Source: Paraburkholderia tropica (GTDB taxonomy: Bacteria > Pseudomonadota > Gammaproteobacteria > Burkholderiales > Burkholderiaceae). From it: 64,000 nucleotides of DNA. Numbering within the stretch: position 1 is the first letter of the stretch; each line of letters begins with the position of its first letter. The translations under genes and the position numbers were made by a program. This document shows positions 38,862 to 50,568 of the stretch, piece by piece. The stretch spans positions 310,001 through 374,000 of the forward strand of contig NZ_FNZM01000008.1 in the NCBI RefSeq assembly GCF_900109265.1, in the 5' to 3' direction. The notes below the pieces were generated by a model, which was not told where the DNA came from, made no database searches, and was given only the letters and a program-made list of their open reading frames with translations.

Positions 38862-41711
38862 ATGAGCGACAAGAAAGCATCCTCCGGCAAGCCGCAAAAG
38901 TCCGAATCGAAGTACCCCGTCAACCTGCTCGACACGCCGTTCCCCATGCGCGGCGACTTGCCCAAGCGCGAGCCGCAATGGGTCAAGGAGTGGGAAGAGC
39001 AAGGTATCTACAAGAAGATCCGCGCAGCCTCGAAGGGCCGCAAGAAGTTCATCCTGCACGACGGCCCGCCGTATGCGAACGGCGACATCCACCTCGGCCA
39101 CGCGGTGAACAAGATCCTCAAGGACATGATCGTCAAGGCGCGCAATCTCGCGGGCTTCGACGCGGTCTACGTGCCGGGCTGGGACTGCCACGGCATGCCG
39201 ATCGAAATCCAGATCGAAAAGCAGTTCGGCAAGTCGCTGCCCGCGCAGGAAGTGATGAAGAAGGCGCGCGAGTACGCGGCCGGCCAGATCGAAACGCAGA
39301 AGAAGGGCTTCAAGCGCCTCGGCGTGCTCGGCGACTGGGACAACCCGTACAAGACCATGAACTTCGCGAACGAGGCGGGCGAAATCCGCGCACTCGCGAA
39401 GATCATGGAGAAGGGTTATGTGTTCCGCGGCCTGAAGCCGGTCAACTGGTGTTTCGACTGCGGCTCGGCGCTCGCTGAAGCCGAAGTCGAGTACAAGGAC
39501 AAGACCGATCCGACCATCGACGTGCTGTTCACGTTCGCGCAGCCCGCGGAAACGGCGGCCGCGTTCGGCCTCGCCGCGCTGCCGCGCGAGGAAGGCGGCA
39601 TCGTCATCTGGACCACGACGCCCTGGACGATCCCGTCGAACCAGGCGCTCAACGTGCATCCGGAAATCGAGTACGCACTCGTCGACACGCAGCGCGGCCT
39701 GCTGATCCTCGCGAGCGAACGCGTCGAAGCCTGCATGAAGGACTTCGGCCTCGAAGGCACCGTCGTCGCCACCACGCAAGGCGAAAAGCTCGCGAACCTG
39801 CGCTTCAATCACCCGCTCGCCTCGGCGCATCCGGGCTACAAGCGCACCTCGCCGATCTATCTCGGCGACTACGTGACGACCGACACCGGCACGGGCATCG
39901 TGCACTCGGCGCCCGCCTACGGCGTGGAAGACTTCGTGTCGTGCAAGGCGCACGGCATGGTCGACTCCGACATCATCAGCCCGGTGATGGGCGACGGCCG
40001 CTACGTCGAATCGCTGCCGCTGTTCGGCGGTCTCTCGATCTGGGACGCGAATCCGAAGGTCGTCGAAGCGCTCGACGCCGCCGGCACCCTGCTGCGCAGC
40101 GAGAAATACCTGCACAGCTACATGCACTGCTGGCGCCACAAGACGCCCATCATCTACCGCGCGACCTCGCAGTGGTTCGCGGGCATGGACGTCACGCCGA
40201 ACGACGGCGGCAAGACGCTGCGCGAAACCGCGCTCGAAGGCATCGAAGCCACGGCGTTCTATCCGTCGTGGGGCAAGCAACGCCTGTTCTCGATGATCGC
40301 CAACCGCCCGGACTGGACGCTTTCGCGCCAGCGCCAATGGGGCGTGCCGATGGCGTTCTTCGTGCACAAGGAAACCGGCGAACTGCATCCGCGCACGCCG
40401 GAGCTGCTCGAAGAAGTCGCGAAGCGCGTCGAAGTGTCGGGCATCGAAGCGTGGCAGACGCTCGACCCGCGCGAGCTGATCGGCGACGACGCGAACCTGT
40501 ACGAAAAGAACCGCGACACGCTCGACGTGTGGTTCGACTCGGGCACGACGCATTGGCACGTGCTGCGCGGCTCGCACAAGGACGACCTGCAATTCCCGGC
40601 CGACCTCTATCTGGAAGGCTCGGACCAACATCGCGGCTGGTTCCATTCGTCGCTGCTGACGGCGTCGATGCTCGACGGCCGCCCGCCCTACAACGCGCTG
40701 CTCACGCACGGCTTCACCGTCGACGGCGAAGGCCGCAAGATGTCGAAGTCGCTCGGCAACGGCGTCGACCCGCATGAGGTGGCGAACCGTCTGGGCGCGG
40801 AAATCATCCGTCTGTGGATCGCGTCGACCGACTACTCGGGCGAACTGGCGATCTCGGAAGAAATCCTGAAGCGCGTGACGGAAGGCTATCGCCGTATCCG
40901 CAACACGCTGCGCTTCCTGCTCTCGAACCTGTCGGACTTCGACTTCGAGAAGCACGCGCTGCCCGCGGATCAATGGCTCGAAATCGACCGTTACGCCGTG
41001 GCGCTCACGCACACGCTGCAAAACGACGTGCTCTCGCACTACGACCGCTACGAGTTCCACCCGGTCGTGGCGAAGCTGCAGACGTTCTGCTCGGAAGATC
41101 TCGGCGGCTTCTATCTCGACGTGCTGAAGGACCGCCTCTACACGAGCGCGCCGGATTCGGCCGCGCGTCGCGGTGCGCAGACGGCGCTGCATCACATCAC
41201 GCACAGCCTGCTGCGCATTCTCGCGCCGTTCCTCTCGTTCACGGCCGAGGAAGCGTGGAAGGTGTTCCAGCCGCAAAGCGAAACCATCTTCACGGAAACC
41301 TTCCATGCGTTCCCGGACATCGCCGGCGCGCAGGATCTGATCGTGAAGTGGTCGCTGCTGCGCGAAGTGCGCGGCAACGTCACGAAGGCGCTCGAAGAGG
41401 CGCGCGGCGCGAACCAGATCGGTTCGTCGCTGCAGGCCGAAGTGCGCATTCTCGCGAGCGGCGCGCGTTACGACGCCCTCACCTCGCTCGGCGACGACCT
41501 GAAGTTCGTGCTGATCACCTCGGCGGCGGAAGTCATCAAGGTCGAGAACGAAGCGGACGAAGGCGTCGAAGTCGTGACCTCGAAGTACCTCAAGTGCGAA
41601 CGCTGCTGGCACTATCGCGACGACGTGGGCGCGAACGCCGAGCATCCGGGCCTGTGCGGCCGCTGCGTCGCCAATCTGTTCGGCAACGGCGAAACCCGGA
41701 GCGCCGCATAA
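38862..41711 (+). CDS. ileS: Isoleucyl-tRNA synthetase
   Basis: 949 residues, class I aminoacyl-tRNA synthetase. HIGH motif as HLGH in [14 protein letters not shown] (residues 77-80), the editing domain with [16 protein letters not shown] in [10 protein letters not shown] (near 625), an anticodon-binding helical domain and a C-terminal zinc finger ([12 protein letters not shown]...CGRC). The ATG at 38862 (MSDKKASSG) was chosen; the frame is open upstream. Its stop overlaps the lspA start (TAATG). Confidence 0.97.
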   Translation: MSDKKASSGKPQKSESKYPVNLLDTPFPMRGDLPKREPQWVKEWEEQGIYKKIRAASKGRKKFILHDGPPYANGDIHLGHAVNKILKDMIVKARNLAGFDAVYVPGWDCHGMPIEIQIEKQFGKSLPAQEVMKKAREYAAGQIETQKKGFKRLGVLGDWDNPYKTMNFANEAGEIRALAKIMEKGYVFRGLKPVNWCFDCGSALAEAEVEYKDKTDPTIDVLFTFAQPAETAAAFGLAALPREEGGIVIWTTTPWTIPSNQALNVHPEIEYALVDTQRGLLILASERVEACMKDFGLEGTVVATTQGEKLANLRFNHPLASAHPGYKRTSPIYLGDYVTTDTGTGIVHSAPAYGVEDFVSCKAHGMVDSDIISPVMGDGRYVESLPLFGGLSIWDANPKVVEALDAAGTLLRSEKYLHSYMHCWRHKTPIIYRATSQWFAGMDVTPNDGGKTLRETALEGIEATAFYPSWGKQRLFSMIANRPDWTLSRQRQWGVPMAFFVHKETGELHPRTPELLEEVAKRVEVSGIEAWQTLDPRELIGDDANLYEKNRDTLDVWFDSGTTHWHVLRGSHKDDLQFPADLYLEGSDQHRGWFHSSLLTASMLDGRPPYNALLTHGFTVDGEGRKMSKSLGNGVDPHEVANRLGAEIIRLWIASTDYSGELAISEEILKRVTEGYRRIRNTLRFLLSNLSDFDFEKHALPADQWLEIDRYAVALTHTLQNDVLSHYDRYEFHPVVAKLQTFCSEDLGGFYLDVLKDRLYTSAPDSAARRGAQTALHHITHSLLRILAPFLSFTAEEAWKVFQPQSETIFTETFHAFPDIAGAQDLIVKWSLLREVRGNVTKALEEARGANQIGSSLQAEVRILASGARYDALTSLGDDLKFVLITSAAEVIKVENEADEGVEVVTSKYLKCERCWHYRDDVGANAEHPGLCGRCVANLFGNGETRSAA

Positions 41712-42226
41712 TGGCCAAGACCATGACGAAGCAAATGAAGTCGAATGGCGCGAGCGGCACGCTTGCGCCGTGGCTCGGCATCGCGGTGATCGTGATCCTC
41801 GCGGATCAGCTCACCAAGATCGCCATCGCCAAAGTGTTCGCATACGGCGAAGGCCGCGTGATCACGCCGTTCTTCAACCTCGTGCTGGTCTACAACAAGG
41901 GCGCGGCGTTCAGCTTCCTCGCGGCGGCCGGCGGCTGGCAGCGCTGGGCGTTCACGGCGCTGGGCGTCGTGGCCGCGCTGGTGATCGGCTATCTGCTCAA
42001 GCGTCACGCGGGCCAGCGCATGTTCTGCACGGCGCTTTCGCTCATTCTGGGCGGCGCGCTCGGCAACGTGCTCGACCGCCTGATGTACGGCCACGTGATC
42101 GACTTCCTGGACTTCCATCTGGGCCGCTCGCACTGGCCGGCGTTCAACGTCGCGGACAGCGCGATCTGCGTCGGCGCGGCCTTGCTGGTGTTCGACGAAC
42201 TGCGGCGCGTGCGCGGCTCGCGCTAA
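41711..42226 (+). CDS. lspA: Lipoprotein signal peptidase
   Basis: 171 residues, aspartyl protease of the inner membrane that cleaves prolipoprotein signal peptides after lipid attachment. Four membrane helices and the catalytic aspartates in NVLDRL (about 117-122) and FNVADSAI (about 142-149). It has a hydrophilic Lys/Met/Thr-rich start. The ATG overlaps the ileS TAA by one base, so translation is coupled. Confidence 0.96.
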   Translation: MAKTMTKQMKSNGASGTLAPWLGIAVIVILADQLTKIAIAKVFAYGEGRVITPFFNLVLVYNKGAAFSFLAAAGGWQRWAFTALGVVAALVIGYLLKRHAGQRMFCTALSLILGGALGNVLDRLMYGHVIDFLDFHLGRSHWPAFNVADSAICVGAALLVFDELRRVRGSR

Positions 42227-42321
42227 AGCTCGACGCCAAGGCACGACGTCAAGATACGACACGATTCGGCGCGCCTCGCTGCGCCGCTTCGCGTCACGCT
42301 GCGTCACTGGAGAGAACCGAC

Positions 42322-43551
42322 TTGAACACCTCCGCAGCCCATCCGGGCGAACTGGCCGGGCGCCATCTCGTGCTCGGCATGACGGGCGGCATCGCCTGCT
42401 ACAAGATCGCCGAGCTCACGCGCCTGCTCGTCAAGGCGGGCGCGACCGTGCAGATCGTGATGACCGAGGCGGCCACGCAGTTCATCACGCCGGTGACCAT
42501 GCAGGCGCTCTCGGGCCGCCCCGTCTACACGAGCCAGTGGGACGGCCGCGTGCCCAACAACATGGCGCACATCGACCTGTCGCGCGAGGCGGACGCCATC
42601 GTCATCGCGCCCGCTTCCACCGACTTCATCGCCAGGCTCGCCCACGGTTTGGCCGACGACCTGCTCTCGACGCTGTGCGTTGCGCGCGACTGTCCGCTGC
42701 TGGTCGTGCCCGCGATGAACCGGCAGATGTGGCAGAACCCGGCCACGCAGCGCAACGTCGCGCAGATCCGCGCCGACGGCATCGAAACGCTCGGCCCCGA
42801 TTCCGGTCCGCAGGCTTGCGGCGAAGTCGGTGACGGGCGCATGCTGGAGCCGGAAGCCGTGTACGAGGCGATCGTCGCGTTCTTCACGCCCAAGCTGCTC
42901 GCGGGCCGCAAGCTGCTGATCACGGCCGGACCGACGTTCGAGCCGCTCGATCCGGTGCGCGGCATCACCAACCGTTCGAGCGGCAAGATGGGCTTCGCGC
43001 TCGCGCGCGCCGCGCAGCAGGCGGGCGCCGAGGTGCATCTGGTGGCCGGCCCGGTCGCGCTGGACACGCCGTGGGGCGTCTACCGCGAAGACGTGCAGAC
43101 CGCGCAGCAGATGTACGACGCCGTGATGCACGCCGCGCCCGACGCCGACGTGTTCATCGGCGTGGCGGCGGTGGCCGACTGGCGCGTCGATCACGTCGCC
43201 GAGCACAAGATCAAGAAAACGGCCGAGCACCGCATGCCGACGTTCACGTTCGTCGAGAACCCGGACATCCTCGCCTCGGTCGCGGCCATGCCGAATGCGC
43301 CGTACTGCGTCGGTTTCGCTGCCGAAAGCGGCGACCTCGACGTGCACGGCGAAGAGAAGCGCGCGCGCAAGAAGGTGCCGCTGCTGATCGGCAATCTCGG
43401 CCCGCTCACCTTCGGTCAGGACGACAACGAAGTCGTGCTGTTCGAAGCCGCCGGCCGCACGCCGCTGCCGCGCGCGGCCAAGCTGGCGCTCGCGCAGACG
43501 CTCGTCGCCGAAATCGCGAAGCGTCTGCCGGCACCGGGCATCATCTCGTGA
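42322..43551 (+). CDS. coaBC: Bifunctional phosphopantothenoylcysteine decarboxylase/phosphopantothenate-cysteine ligase
   Basis: 409 residues. The flavoprotein decarboxylase domain (CoaC) has GMTGGIACYKIAELTRLL, PASTDFIARLAHGLADDL and PAMNRQMWQNPAT. The CoaB domain starts near LLAGRKLLITAGPTFEPLDPVRGITNRSSGKMG and holds the KxKK-type ITNRSSGKMG loop. It makes 4'-phosphopantetheine for coenzyme A. I chose the TTG at 42322, preceded by GGAG, because the first ATG inside the domain would remove the start of the beta strand. Confidence 0.93.
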   Translation: MNTSAAHPGELAGRHLVLGMTGGIACYKIAELTRLLVKAGATVQIVMTEAATQFITPVTMQALSGRPVYTSQWDGRVPNNMAHIDLSREADAIVIAPASTDFIARLAHGLADDLLSTLCVARDCPLLVVPAMNRQMWQNPATQRNVAQIRADGIETLGPDSGPQACGEVGDGRMLEPEAVYEAIVAFFTPKLLAGRKLLITAGPTFEPLDPVRGITNRSSGKMGFALARAAQQAGAEVHLVAGPVALDTPWGVYREDVQTAQQMYDAVMHAAPDADVFIGVAAVADWRVDHVAEHKIKKTAEHRMPTFTFVENPDILASVAAMPNAPYCVGFAAESGDLDVHGEEKRARKKVPLLIGNLGPLTFGQDDNEVVLFEAAGRTPLPRAAKLALAQTLVAEIAKRLPAPGIIS

Positions 43552-43612
43552 TGCGTGCGCGCGGGCGCCGCCCGCGCGCCGCTTCGCGAACGTCATCGAG
43601 GAGCAGTACGCC

Positions 43613-44620
43613 ATGACGCTGCTTTCCGTACTGGATCAATCGCCCGTCATCGCCGGGCACACCGCGGCGGACGCACTCGCCGCCACGCTCGACCTCGCGC
43701 AACTCGCCGACGAGCTCGGCTACACGCGCTACTGGTGCGCCGAGCACCACGGCCTGCTCGGCGTGTGCAATCCCTGCCCCGAAGTCCTGCTCGCGCGCAT
43801 CGGCAGTCTGACGAAGCGCATCCGCATCGGCTCGGGCGGCGTCATGCTGCCCTACTACAGCGCGTTCAAGGTTGCCGAGCAGTTCATGATGCTGGAAGCG
43901 CTGTTTCCCGGCCGCGTCGATCTGGGCGTCGGACGCGCGCCCGGCGGCGACATGCGCACCGCGCAGGCGGTCGCGGCGGGCGCCTACAATCGCGGCGACC
44001 AGTTCACGCAGCAGGTGCAGGATCTCGTCGGGCTGATGGACGGCACCCTGCCCGCCGATCACCTCGCGCACGGCGTCGTCCTGCAACCGCAAATCGAGAC
44101 CCGCCCGCAACTCTGGGTGCTCGGTTCGAGCGATTTCGGCGGCCTGCTCGCGGCGCAACTGGGCCTGCGCTTCTCGTTCGCGCATTTCATCAACGCGCAC
44201 TTCGGGCATCTGGTGTCCGAGGCGTATCACGATCGCTTCAAGGCAGGCCACGAAGCGAAACCGTACCTGGCCTGCGCCGTCTTCGTGATCTGCGCCGATA
44301 CCGAAGCCGAGGCCGCCGACCTCGAAAAAGCCGTCGATCTGCGCCGCGTGCAGATGGCCTACGGTCTGAACGCGCCGATCCCGAGCCTCGAACAGGGGCG
44401 CGCCCAGGAATACGGCGAGCGCGAGCAACTCGTGATCGACCGCGAGAAGCCGCGCAGCATCATCGGCACGCCGGACAGCGTGACGGAGCGCCTGCTGGCG
44501 CTCAAAGACCGCTTCCGCGCCGACGAACTGATCGTGCTGACCGTCGCCGGCAGCTACAAGGCGCGTCAGCGCTCCTACGAACTTCTCGCCGAGGCCTTCG
44601 AACTGCCTCGCTCAAACTGA
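43613..44620 (+). CDS. LLM class flavin-dependent oxidoreductase
   Basis: 335 residues, bacterial luciferase-like monooxygenase (MsnO8 subgroup). Starts LSVLDQSPV, with WCAEHHG, RIRIGSGGVMLPYYSAFKVAEQF and RVDLGVGRAPGGD, all standard FMN-binding positions. These proteins occur in the ribF-to-dut neighbourhood of many Burkholderiales; substrate unknown. GAGGAGCAG lies ahead of the ATG. Confidence 0.9.
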   Translation: MTLLSVLDQSPVIAGHTAADALAATLDLAQLADELGYTRYWCAEHHGLLGVCNPCPEVLLARIGSLTKRIRIGSGGVMLPYYSAFKVAEQFMMLEALFPGRVDLGVGRAPGGDMRTAQAVAAGAYNRGDQFTQQVQDLVGLMDGTLPADHLAHGVVLQPQIETRPQLWVLGSSDFGGLLAAQLGLRFSFAHFINAHFGHLVSEAYHDRFKAGHEAKPYLACAVFVICADTEAEAADLEKAVDLRRVQMAYGLNAPIPSLEQGRAQEYGEREQLVIDREKPRSIIGTPDSVTERLLALKDRFRADELIVLTVAGSYKARQRSYELLAEAFELPRSN

Positions 44621-44635
44621 CCTGAACGCCAACTC

Positions 44636-45082
44636 ATGAAAATCGACGTCAAGATCCTCAACGAACGCATGCGCGACCAGTTGCCCCACTACGCCACGCC
44701 GGGCAGCGCGGGCCTCGACCTGCGCGCGTGCCTCGACGCACCCGTCACGCTCGAACCGGGCGAAACGAAGCTGATCCCGACCGGCCTCGCGATTCACCTC
44801 GCCGATCCGGGCTATGCGGCGCTGATCCTGCCGCGCTCGGGCCTCGGCCACAAGCACGGCATCGTGCTCGGCAACCTCGTCGGCCTGATCGACTCCGACT
44901 ACCAGGGCGAGCTGATGATCTCCACCTGGAATCGCGGCCACACGACCTTCACGCTGAACCCGCTGGAGCGTCTCGCGCAGCTCGTGATCGTGCCGGTCGT
45001 GCAGGCGCAGTTCAACGTCGTCGAGAGCTTCGAAGAGAGCGAGCGCGGCGAAGGCGGCTTCGGCAGCACGGGCAAGCACTAA
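44636..45082 (+). CDS. dut: dUTP diphosphatase
   Basis: 148 residues, trimeric dUTPase removing dUTP and supplying dUMP. Five conserved motifs are visible: [11 protein letters not shown] (motif 1), PRSGLG (2), [11 protein letters not shown] (3), RLAQLV (4) and the C-terminal [11 protein letters not shown] (5, the P-loop-like tail). It begins 15 bases after the LLM gene. Confidence 0.97.
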   Translation: MKIDVKILNERMRDQLPHYATPGSAGLDLRACLDAPVTLEPGETKLIPTGLAIHLADPGYAALILPRSGLGHKHGIVLGNLVGLIDSDYQGELMISTWNRGHTTFTLNPLERLAQLVIVPVVQAQFNVVESFEESERGEGGFGSTGKH

Positions 45083-45106
45083 GCTGCACGCGCCGCGCAC
45101 GGCCAT

Positions 45107-45138
45107 AAAAAAAGCACGCTTTCGAGCGTGCTTTTTTT
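45107..45138. terminator. Bidirectional terminator, dut/permease
   Basis: A 14-bp perfect stem (45107-45120 with 45125-45138), a TTCG loop, and seven-base A/T-tracts on both sides, between convergent genes. Confidence 0.92.
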
Positions 45139-45157
45139 GTTGTCCGGCGCGGGTCGT

Positions 45158-46582
45158 TTAGCGCGGTGCATCGGGCGAAGCCGCGAGCGGCGCACGACGT
45201 CGATACCAGAGCGCGTAGATCACGACCAGCGCGACGAGAAACGCGACGCCATATGCGAGCGTCATGCGGAATTCGCGCGTGAACGCCGTGCCCACCAGAA
45301 TGCCGAGCATCAGGATCGCGCCCAGCACGCTCGTCAGCGGAAAGCCCCACATGCGGAATTTCAGCGGCGTCTTCGCGTTCTGCATGCGGAAGAAAATCTG
45401 CGTGACGAAGATCATCAGCCACGTGAACATCGCGCCGAACATGGCGATCGACATCATCAGCGTGAAGGCCGTTTGCGGCCACAGCGCGTTGAGCACCGCC
45501 GACACCGCAATGCCGATGGTCGAGAGCGAGAGCGCCGCCGTCGGCACGCCCTGACGCGTGAGACGGCCGAACACGGCAGGCGCGTAGCCCGCGCGCGAGA
45601 GGCTGAACATCATCCGCGTGGTGATGTAGAGCTGGCTGTTCATGGCCGAGAGCGCCGCGACCAGCACGATGAAGTTGATCGCGCCCGCCGCGTACGGCAC
45701 GCCGGTTTCGGCCATCACCTTCACGAACGGGCTTTCGTTGCCGCCCGCCTCGGTCCACGGCACGATCGCGAGCATCAGCGCGAGCGTCAGCAGATAGAAC
45801 AGCACGAGGCGCAGCACGGTGGCGCGGAATGCGCGCGTGACGGCGCGCGCCGGATCCTGCGCCTCGGCCGCGGCGACCGCGATGGTCTCCACGCCCAGGT
45901 AGCTGAACAGCGACACGATGGTGCCCACCCACACGCCCCACCAGCCCTTCGGCAGCAGCCCGCCGTGCGACGTGTAGTTCGCGAAGCCCACGCCCGAACT
46001 CGCGGGCGCGTGCCACACGAACCATGCGCCGAGCACGATGAAGGCCACGATGGCCGCGATTTTCAGGCTCGAAAACAGATATTCGATCGAGCCATACGCG
46101 CGCACGCTCATCGCATTCACGACGATCAGCGCCGCCGAAAATCCGACGATCCAGTACAGACCCGGCACGTGCGGGAACCAGAATTTCATGTAGACGGCGA
46201 TGGCCGCGACTTCGGTGCCGACCGCCAGCACATACGCCGACCAATACGCGTAGCGCACCACGAAACCCGCGAGCGGCCCGATGTAGTGCTCGGCGTAAGC
46301 GCCGAACGAACCCGAGGTGGGATGCGCGACCGTCATTTCGGCGAGCGCGCCCATCAGCAGCAAGGCGATCAGCGCGCCGATCGCATAGGAAATCAGCACG
46401 CCCGGACCGGCGAAGCCGATCGCGAAACCGCTGCCGAGAAACAGCCCCGTGCCGACCGCGCCGCCGATGGCGATCATCGTCATCTGACCGGCAGACAGCC
46501 CGCGGCGCAAACCGCGCTCGCGTTCGACGATCGAATCGAACGCACCCTTTTTATCTGAACTCACCTTCACCCTCGACGGCAT
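45158..46582 (-). CDS. Amino acid permease (APC superfamily, AAT-like)
   Basis: 474 residues, about twelve membrane helices. MTMIAIGGAVGTGLFLGSG in the first helix (about residues 34-52) is the substrate-binding signature of the amino acid transporter family; the Gly-Ser-Gly region and the TM6 ETIAVAAAEAQDP motif follow. Probable proton symporter for an amino acid such as D-Ala/D-Ser/Gly, GABA or an aromatic amino acid; the exact substrate cannot be told. Confidence 0.88.
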   Translation of the reverse strand: MPSRVKVSSDKKGAFDSIVERERGLRRGLSAGQMTMIAIGGAVGTGLFLGSGFAIGFAGPGVLISYAIGALIALLLMGALAEMTVAHPTSGSFGAYAEHYIGPLAGFVVRYAYWSAYVLAVGTEVAAIAVYMKFWFPHVPGLYWIVGFSAALIVVNAMSVRAYGSIEYLFSSLKIAAIVAFIVLGAWFVWHAPASSGVGFANYTSHGGLLPKGWWGVWVGTIVSLFSYLGVETIAVAAAEAQDPARAVTRAFRATVLRLVLFYLLTLALMLAIVPWTEAGGNESPFVKVMAETGVPYAAGAINFIVLVAALSAMNSQLYITTRMMFSLSRAGYAPAVFGRLTRQGVPTAALSLSTIGIAVSAVLNALWPQTAFTLMMSIAMFGAMFTWLMIFVTQIFFRMQNAKTPLKFRMWGFPLTSVLGAILMLGILVGTAFTREFRMTLAYGVAFLVALVVIYALWYRRRAPLAASPDAPR

Positions 46583-46644
46583 ACGGCCATTTCACCGGCA
46601 ATGCGCGCAATTACGACGACGTTCGCAGAAATTACGCGCACAAA

Positions 46645-46678
46645 ACAAAACGGCGCGGACCGTGAAGTCCGCGCCGTT
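46645..46678 (-). terminator. Terminator of clpA
   Basis: AACGGCGCGGAC (46649-46660) with 46667-46678, a CGTGAA loop. The minus strand ends in GTTTTGTTTTG, downstream of the leftward clpS-clpA transcript. Confidence 0.85.
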
Positions 46679-46703
46679 CCGGCTGGCCTGAAGCGGAAAC
46701 CGC

Positions 46704-48991
<2,288 letters not shown>

Positions 48992-48995
<4 letters not shown>

Positions 48996-49306
48996 GCTTC
49001 CTCCATCACACACTGCAGCGGATGCCCGGCCTGCCGTGCGTGGGTAACGACTTGCTCAACCTTGGTCGACGCGATGTCCCGCGTATAGACCCCACAAACG
49101 CCCCTGCCCTCGCGATGAACCTTCAACATGATCTGCGTTGCGGTCTCGCGGTCCTTATTGAAATATTCCTGCACGACCATCACGACGAATTCCATCGGCG
49201 TGTAGTCGTCGTTCATCAGCACGACCTTGTACATGGAGGGCGGTTTGACCTTGTGCTCCTGCCGCTCCAGTACGGTTGAATCCTGCTTGTCCGGGATAAT
49301 TGCCAT
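48992..49306 (-). CDS. clpS: ATP-dependent Clp protease adaptor ClpS
   Basis: 104 residues. It binds the ClpA N-domain and delivers N-degron substrates. [22 protein letters not shown] (about 25-46, the N-degron pocket) and [25 protein letters not shown] core are present. The ATG starts 800 bases downstream of cspA on the opposite strand. Confidence 0.96.
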
Positions 49307-49944
49307 ACACCCATTCTAAACAACTCGGACAGGCCCGCAATCCTGCCGAAACCCGACCGGCCGTCCGGTGAAGCTGGCTCCGGCGCCCGCCACATGTGAG
49401 CAAAACCTGCGCCTTCCCCGTTCCGGGCCCGATCAACTCCGCCCAGGCGACTGCATGGGCGCCCGGCTGCGGGGCCGGTTCGATCCGCGCTTCGTTCCAA
49501 CGTCGAAACCGCGGTTTGAATCACTGCCAGCAGCTTTCGGGCCACCGTCGAATCGAGTATCGCACAACCTGCGGCGTCAGGTGGTCGCCTACTGTCGGCG
49601 CCCGCACGCTCACTGTCAGATTCCACGCCACTCGATGTCAAACCTGCCTGACGCGCCGTGAGTCCCATGTGCGTCGATTATGCGACTTTTCAAGATGCAC
49701 CGCTCACATGACCCCGCCGCGCGTCCGACTTCATGCGTCATCGATACTGATCGAAGACCGGACATTGTCCGACACGTTGCGATGCGGCGTTGTCTGTTGG
49801 CGGTGCAACCGATGCACCATGAAAAACGGGCACGAGCAGTTCGGGAGCATGACGCGCAACATCGCGTCGCAGCACGCAAGAAAAGCCGGAAAAACCCTGG
49901 AAATGCGATCTTTACAACGCGTCCGGCACGGTCTCAAAATATTC
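49307..49944. other. Long divergent intergenic region
   Basis: About 640 bases between clpS and the cspA promoter. Several frames are open for 90-190 codons, but their composition (Arg, Cys, His-rich) and lack of ribosome-binding sites argue against genes. Composition is more AT-rich towards cspA. It holds the clpS promoter, not resolved. Confidence 0.4.
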
Positions 49945-49973
49945 TTGACAGCAGAATAAAGAGCCTCAACAAT
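49945..49973 (+). promoter_or_regulatory. Promoter of cspA
   Basis: TTGACA (49945-49950) with a 17-base spacer and AACAAT (49968-49973). The predicted leader is about 135 bases, a length typical of cold-shock genes whose RNA folds differently at low temperature. Confidence 0.5.
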
Positions 49974-50112
49974 CAAGCTGGCACTTTTTTCAACCGCCTT
50001 TAATTTCGAAAAAATGCCGTTGGTGAGCTTGTGAGGAGGGGGCGATTGCATAGCGATCGTTAAGCTTTTCGAACTGCTCGTGGTAGTGACATGAGTTACA
50101 GGGGAAGTTGGT

Positions 50113-50319
50113 ATGGCAACCGGTACGGTCAAGTGGTTCAACGACGCGAAGGGTTTCGGATTCATCACGCCGGATGAAGGCGGCGAGGATCTGTTTGCTC
50201 ACTTTTCGGCCATCCAGATGAATGGCTTCAAGACCCTCAAAGAAGGGCAGAAGGTGAGCTTCGAGGTCGTGCAAGGCCCGAAGGGCAAACAGGCATCGAA
50301 CATTCAGGCAGCTGCCTGA
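50113..50319 (+). CDS. cspA: Cold-shock protein, CspA family
   Basis: 68 residues, single cold-shock OB domain. Both RNA-binding motifs are present: KGFGFI (RNP1, residues 15-20) and LFAHFSAI (RNP2-like, about 29-36). Acts as an RNA chaperone that melts mRNA secondary structure. GGGGAAG precedes the ATG. Its own terminator follows. Confidence 0.96.
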   Translation: MATGTVKWFNDAKGFGFITPDEGGEDLFAHFSAIQMNGFKTLKEGQKVSFEVVQGPKGKQASNIQAAA

Positions 50320-50342
50320 TACGTTCGGTACCCGTACCTTTT

Positions 50343-50374
50343 GGAAACCCGGCTTCGGCCGGGTTTCCTTTTTT
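50343..50374 (+). terminator. Terminator of cspA
   Basis: GGAAACCCGGC (50343-50353), a TTCG loop, its complement (50358-50368) and a TTTTTT tail. Confidence 0.9.
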
Positions 50375-50568
50375 CAGCGCCTGTTTTTGAGCTTTTTTGA
50401 CACTCTTGCCGACTGGCTCACATGCTGCGCGCTTGCGTCTCCATTCGCTTCTTCTTTCGCATCTTCCTTCGCTTCGTCCTTCATTCGCACTCCGCATGTC
50501 ATCGTTTCTTAACGATGCGCATGCTATACACCGCGCTCGCTGAACGCGGTCTCGCGCTGCGTCGCGGC

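Noticed and set aside
38583..41645. A 1020-codon open frame antisense to ileS
   Set aside because: Arg/Ala/His/Val-rich product from a GC-rich coding strand read backwards; ileS is complete with all motifs on the other strand.
49396..49959. A 187-codon plus-strand frame before cspA
   Set aside because: Arg/Cys/Thr-rich mixture, no ribosome-binding site, and it overlaps the cspA promoter.
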